A stretch of DNA of 64,000 bases from UBA4486 sp041984885. Its GTDB lineage: Bacteria; Pseudomonadota; Gammaproteobacteria; Eutrophobiales; Eutrophobiaceae. The notes beneath the pieces were generated by a model that saw only the letters and a list, made by a program, of their open reading frames with translations, searched no databases and was not told where the DNA came from. Shown here one piece after another: positions 63,809 through 64,000 of this stretch (its first letter is position 1; every line of letters begins with the position of its first letter). The stretch lies in contig JBHIXH010000010.1 of assembly GCA_041984885.1 (NCBI GenBank), positions 1 to 64,000 on the forward strand. The letters run 5' to 3'. A program made the position numbers and the translations under genes.

Positions 63809-64000
63809 ATGCGCCTGGCTGATTATCCAATCCGTACCCGACTGACGATATTTGTCGCGTTAATGGTTATTGTTGTTGCCAGTTTACTGAACTGGATCGG
63901 TTTTCGGTTTGCCCGCGAAAGCCTGACCAGCCAGATCCAGTTACGGCTGGATACGATTGCCCATGATCGTGAAGCGCGTATTCGTACGTTCGCCGAACAA
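63809..64000 (+). CDS. N-terminus of a membrane-bound sensor protein (cut by window end)
   Basis: The frame starts with ATG 63809 (MRLADYPIRTRLTIFVALMV) and is open to the window end, giving 64 residues. One hydrophobic helix (about 12-29) is followed by a charged segment TSQIQLRLDTIAHDREARIR, the start pattern of histidine kinases, diguanylate cyclases or chemoreceptors with a periplasmic sensing domain. The output domain lies outside the window, so no function can be assigned. Confidence 0.6.
   Translation, partial: MRLADYPIRTRLTIFVALMVIVVASLLNWIGFRFARESLTSQIQLRLDTIAHDREARIRTFAEQ

Noticed and set aside
1..64000. CRISPR arrays, tRNA or rRNA genes, insertion sequences
   Set aside because: No regularly spaced direct repeats, no cloverleaf-like sequence with a matching anticodon arm, no rRNA-like blocks and no transposase were recognised while reading the noncoding parts; faint examples cannot be excluded by eye.

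Overview
The window looks like chromosome of a gammaproteobacterium with roughly 50% GC. The evidence is gene order that is standard in that class: pyrG-kdsA-eno-ftsB-ispD-ispF, gyrA-pheA-hisC-tyrA-aroA-cmk-rpsA-ihfB-lapA-lapB, and mfd followed by a csiV-like gene. No rRNA, tRNA, CRISPR array, integrase or transposase gene was seen. The genus cannot be fixed from the sequence alone. A PEP-CTERM protein, a DSF quorum-sensing system and a serine-cycle operon suggest a free-living, probably aquatic, one-carbon-using or mixotrophic lineage.

Region 1 (1-2.3 kb) is accessory. A gene cut by the window edge is followed by three small AT-rich plus-strand genes, each with an integron attC-like site behind it. 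No integrase is present, so this reads as an integrase-less cassette cluster. It ends at the strong terminator of fhs (formate-THF ligase, minus strand).

Region 2 (4.2-11.4 kb) holds a ClC channel and then the pyrG-to-ispF housekeeping run. pyrG is frameshifted: one base appears to be missing near 7219.

Region 3 (11.5-18 kb) encodes a complete DSF (diffusible signal factor) circuit. An RpfF-like synthase and a three-His-box fatty-acid desaturase lie on the plus strand, convergent with rpfG and rpfC on the minus strand, with a hairpin terminator between them. This is the most system-like locus in the window, because the signal synthase is paired with a desaturase and the sensor carries an extra pseudo-receiver domain.

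Region 4 (18-33 kb) holds purL, a free-standing secretin-fragment protein, a DUF7931-like protein, a GNAT acetyltransferase, roxA, purB, tas, pyrC-rnt, a PEP-CTERM protein, and divergent mtaD/mtnA (methylthioadenosine salvage).

Region 5 (33-49.7 kb) is the conserved gyrA-to-mfd block. serC, which often sits between gyrA and pheA, is absent here.

Region 6 (49.8-60.4 kb) has metZ behind a leader that can form mutually exclusive antiterminator and terminator hairpins. It is followed by a serine-cycle operon: sga (serine-glyoxylate aminotransferase), mcl (malyl-CoA lyase), mtkA-mtkB (malate thiokinase), hprA (hydroxypyruvate reductase) and ppc (PEP carboxylase). An operator-like 15-bp palindrome and a terminator-like hairpin lie upstream of this operon. 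With fhs and eno elsewhere in the window, most of a C1/glyoxylate assimilation cycle is visible. glyA, glycerate kinase, malate dehydrogenase and the methylene-THF enzymes are not in this window. A secreted MxaD-like SRPBCC protein follows ppc.

Region 7 (60.4-64 kb) is a looser set: a gamma-glutamylcyclotransferase-like protein, a lipoprotein, a short MscS-type protein, a GFA-family zinc protein, a small exported beta-rich protein, and the start of a membrane sensor cut by the window end.
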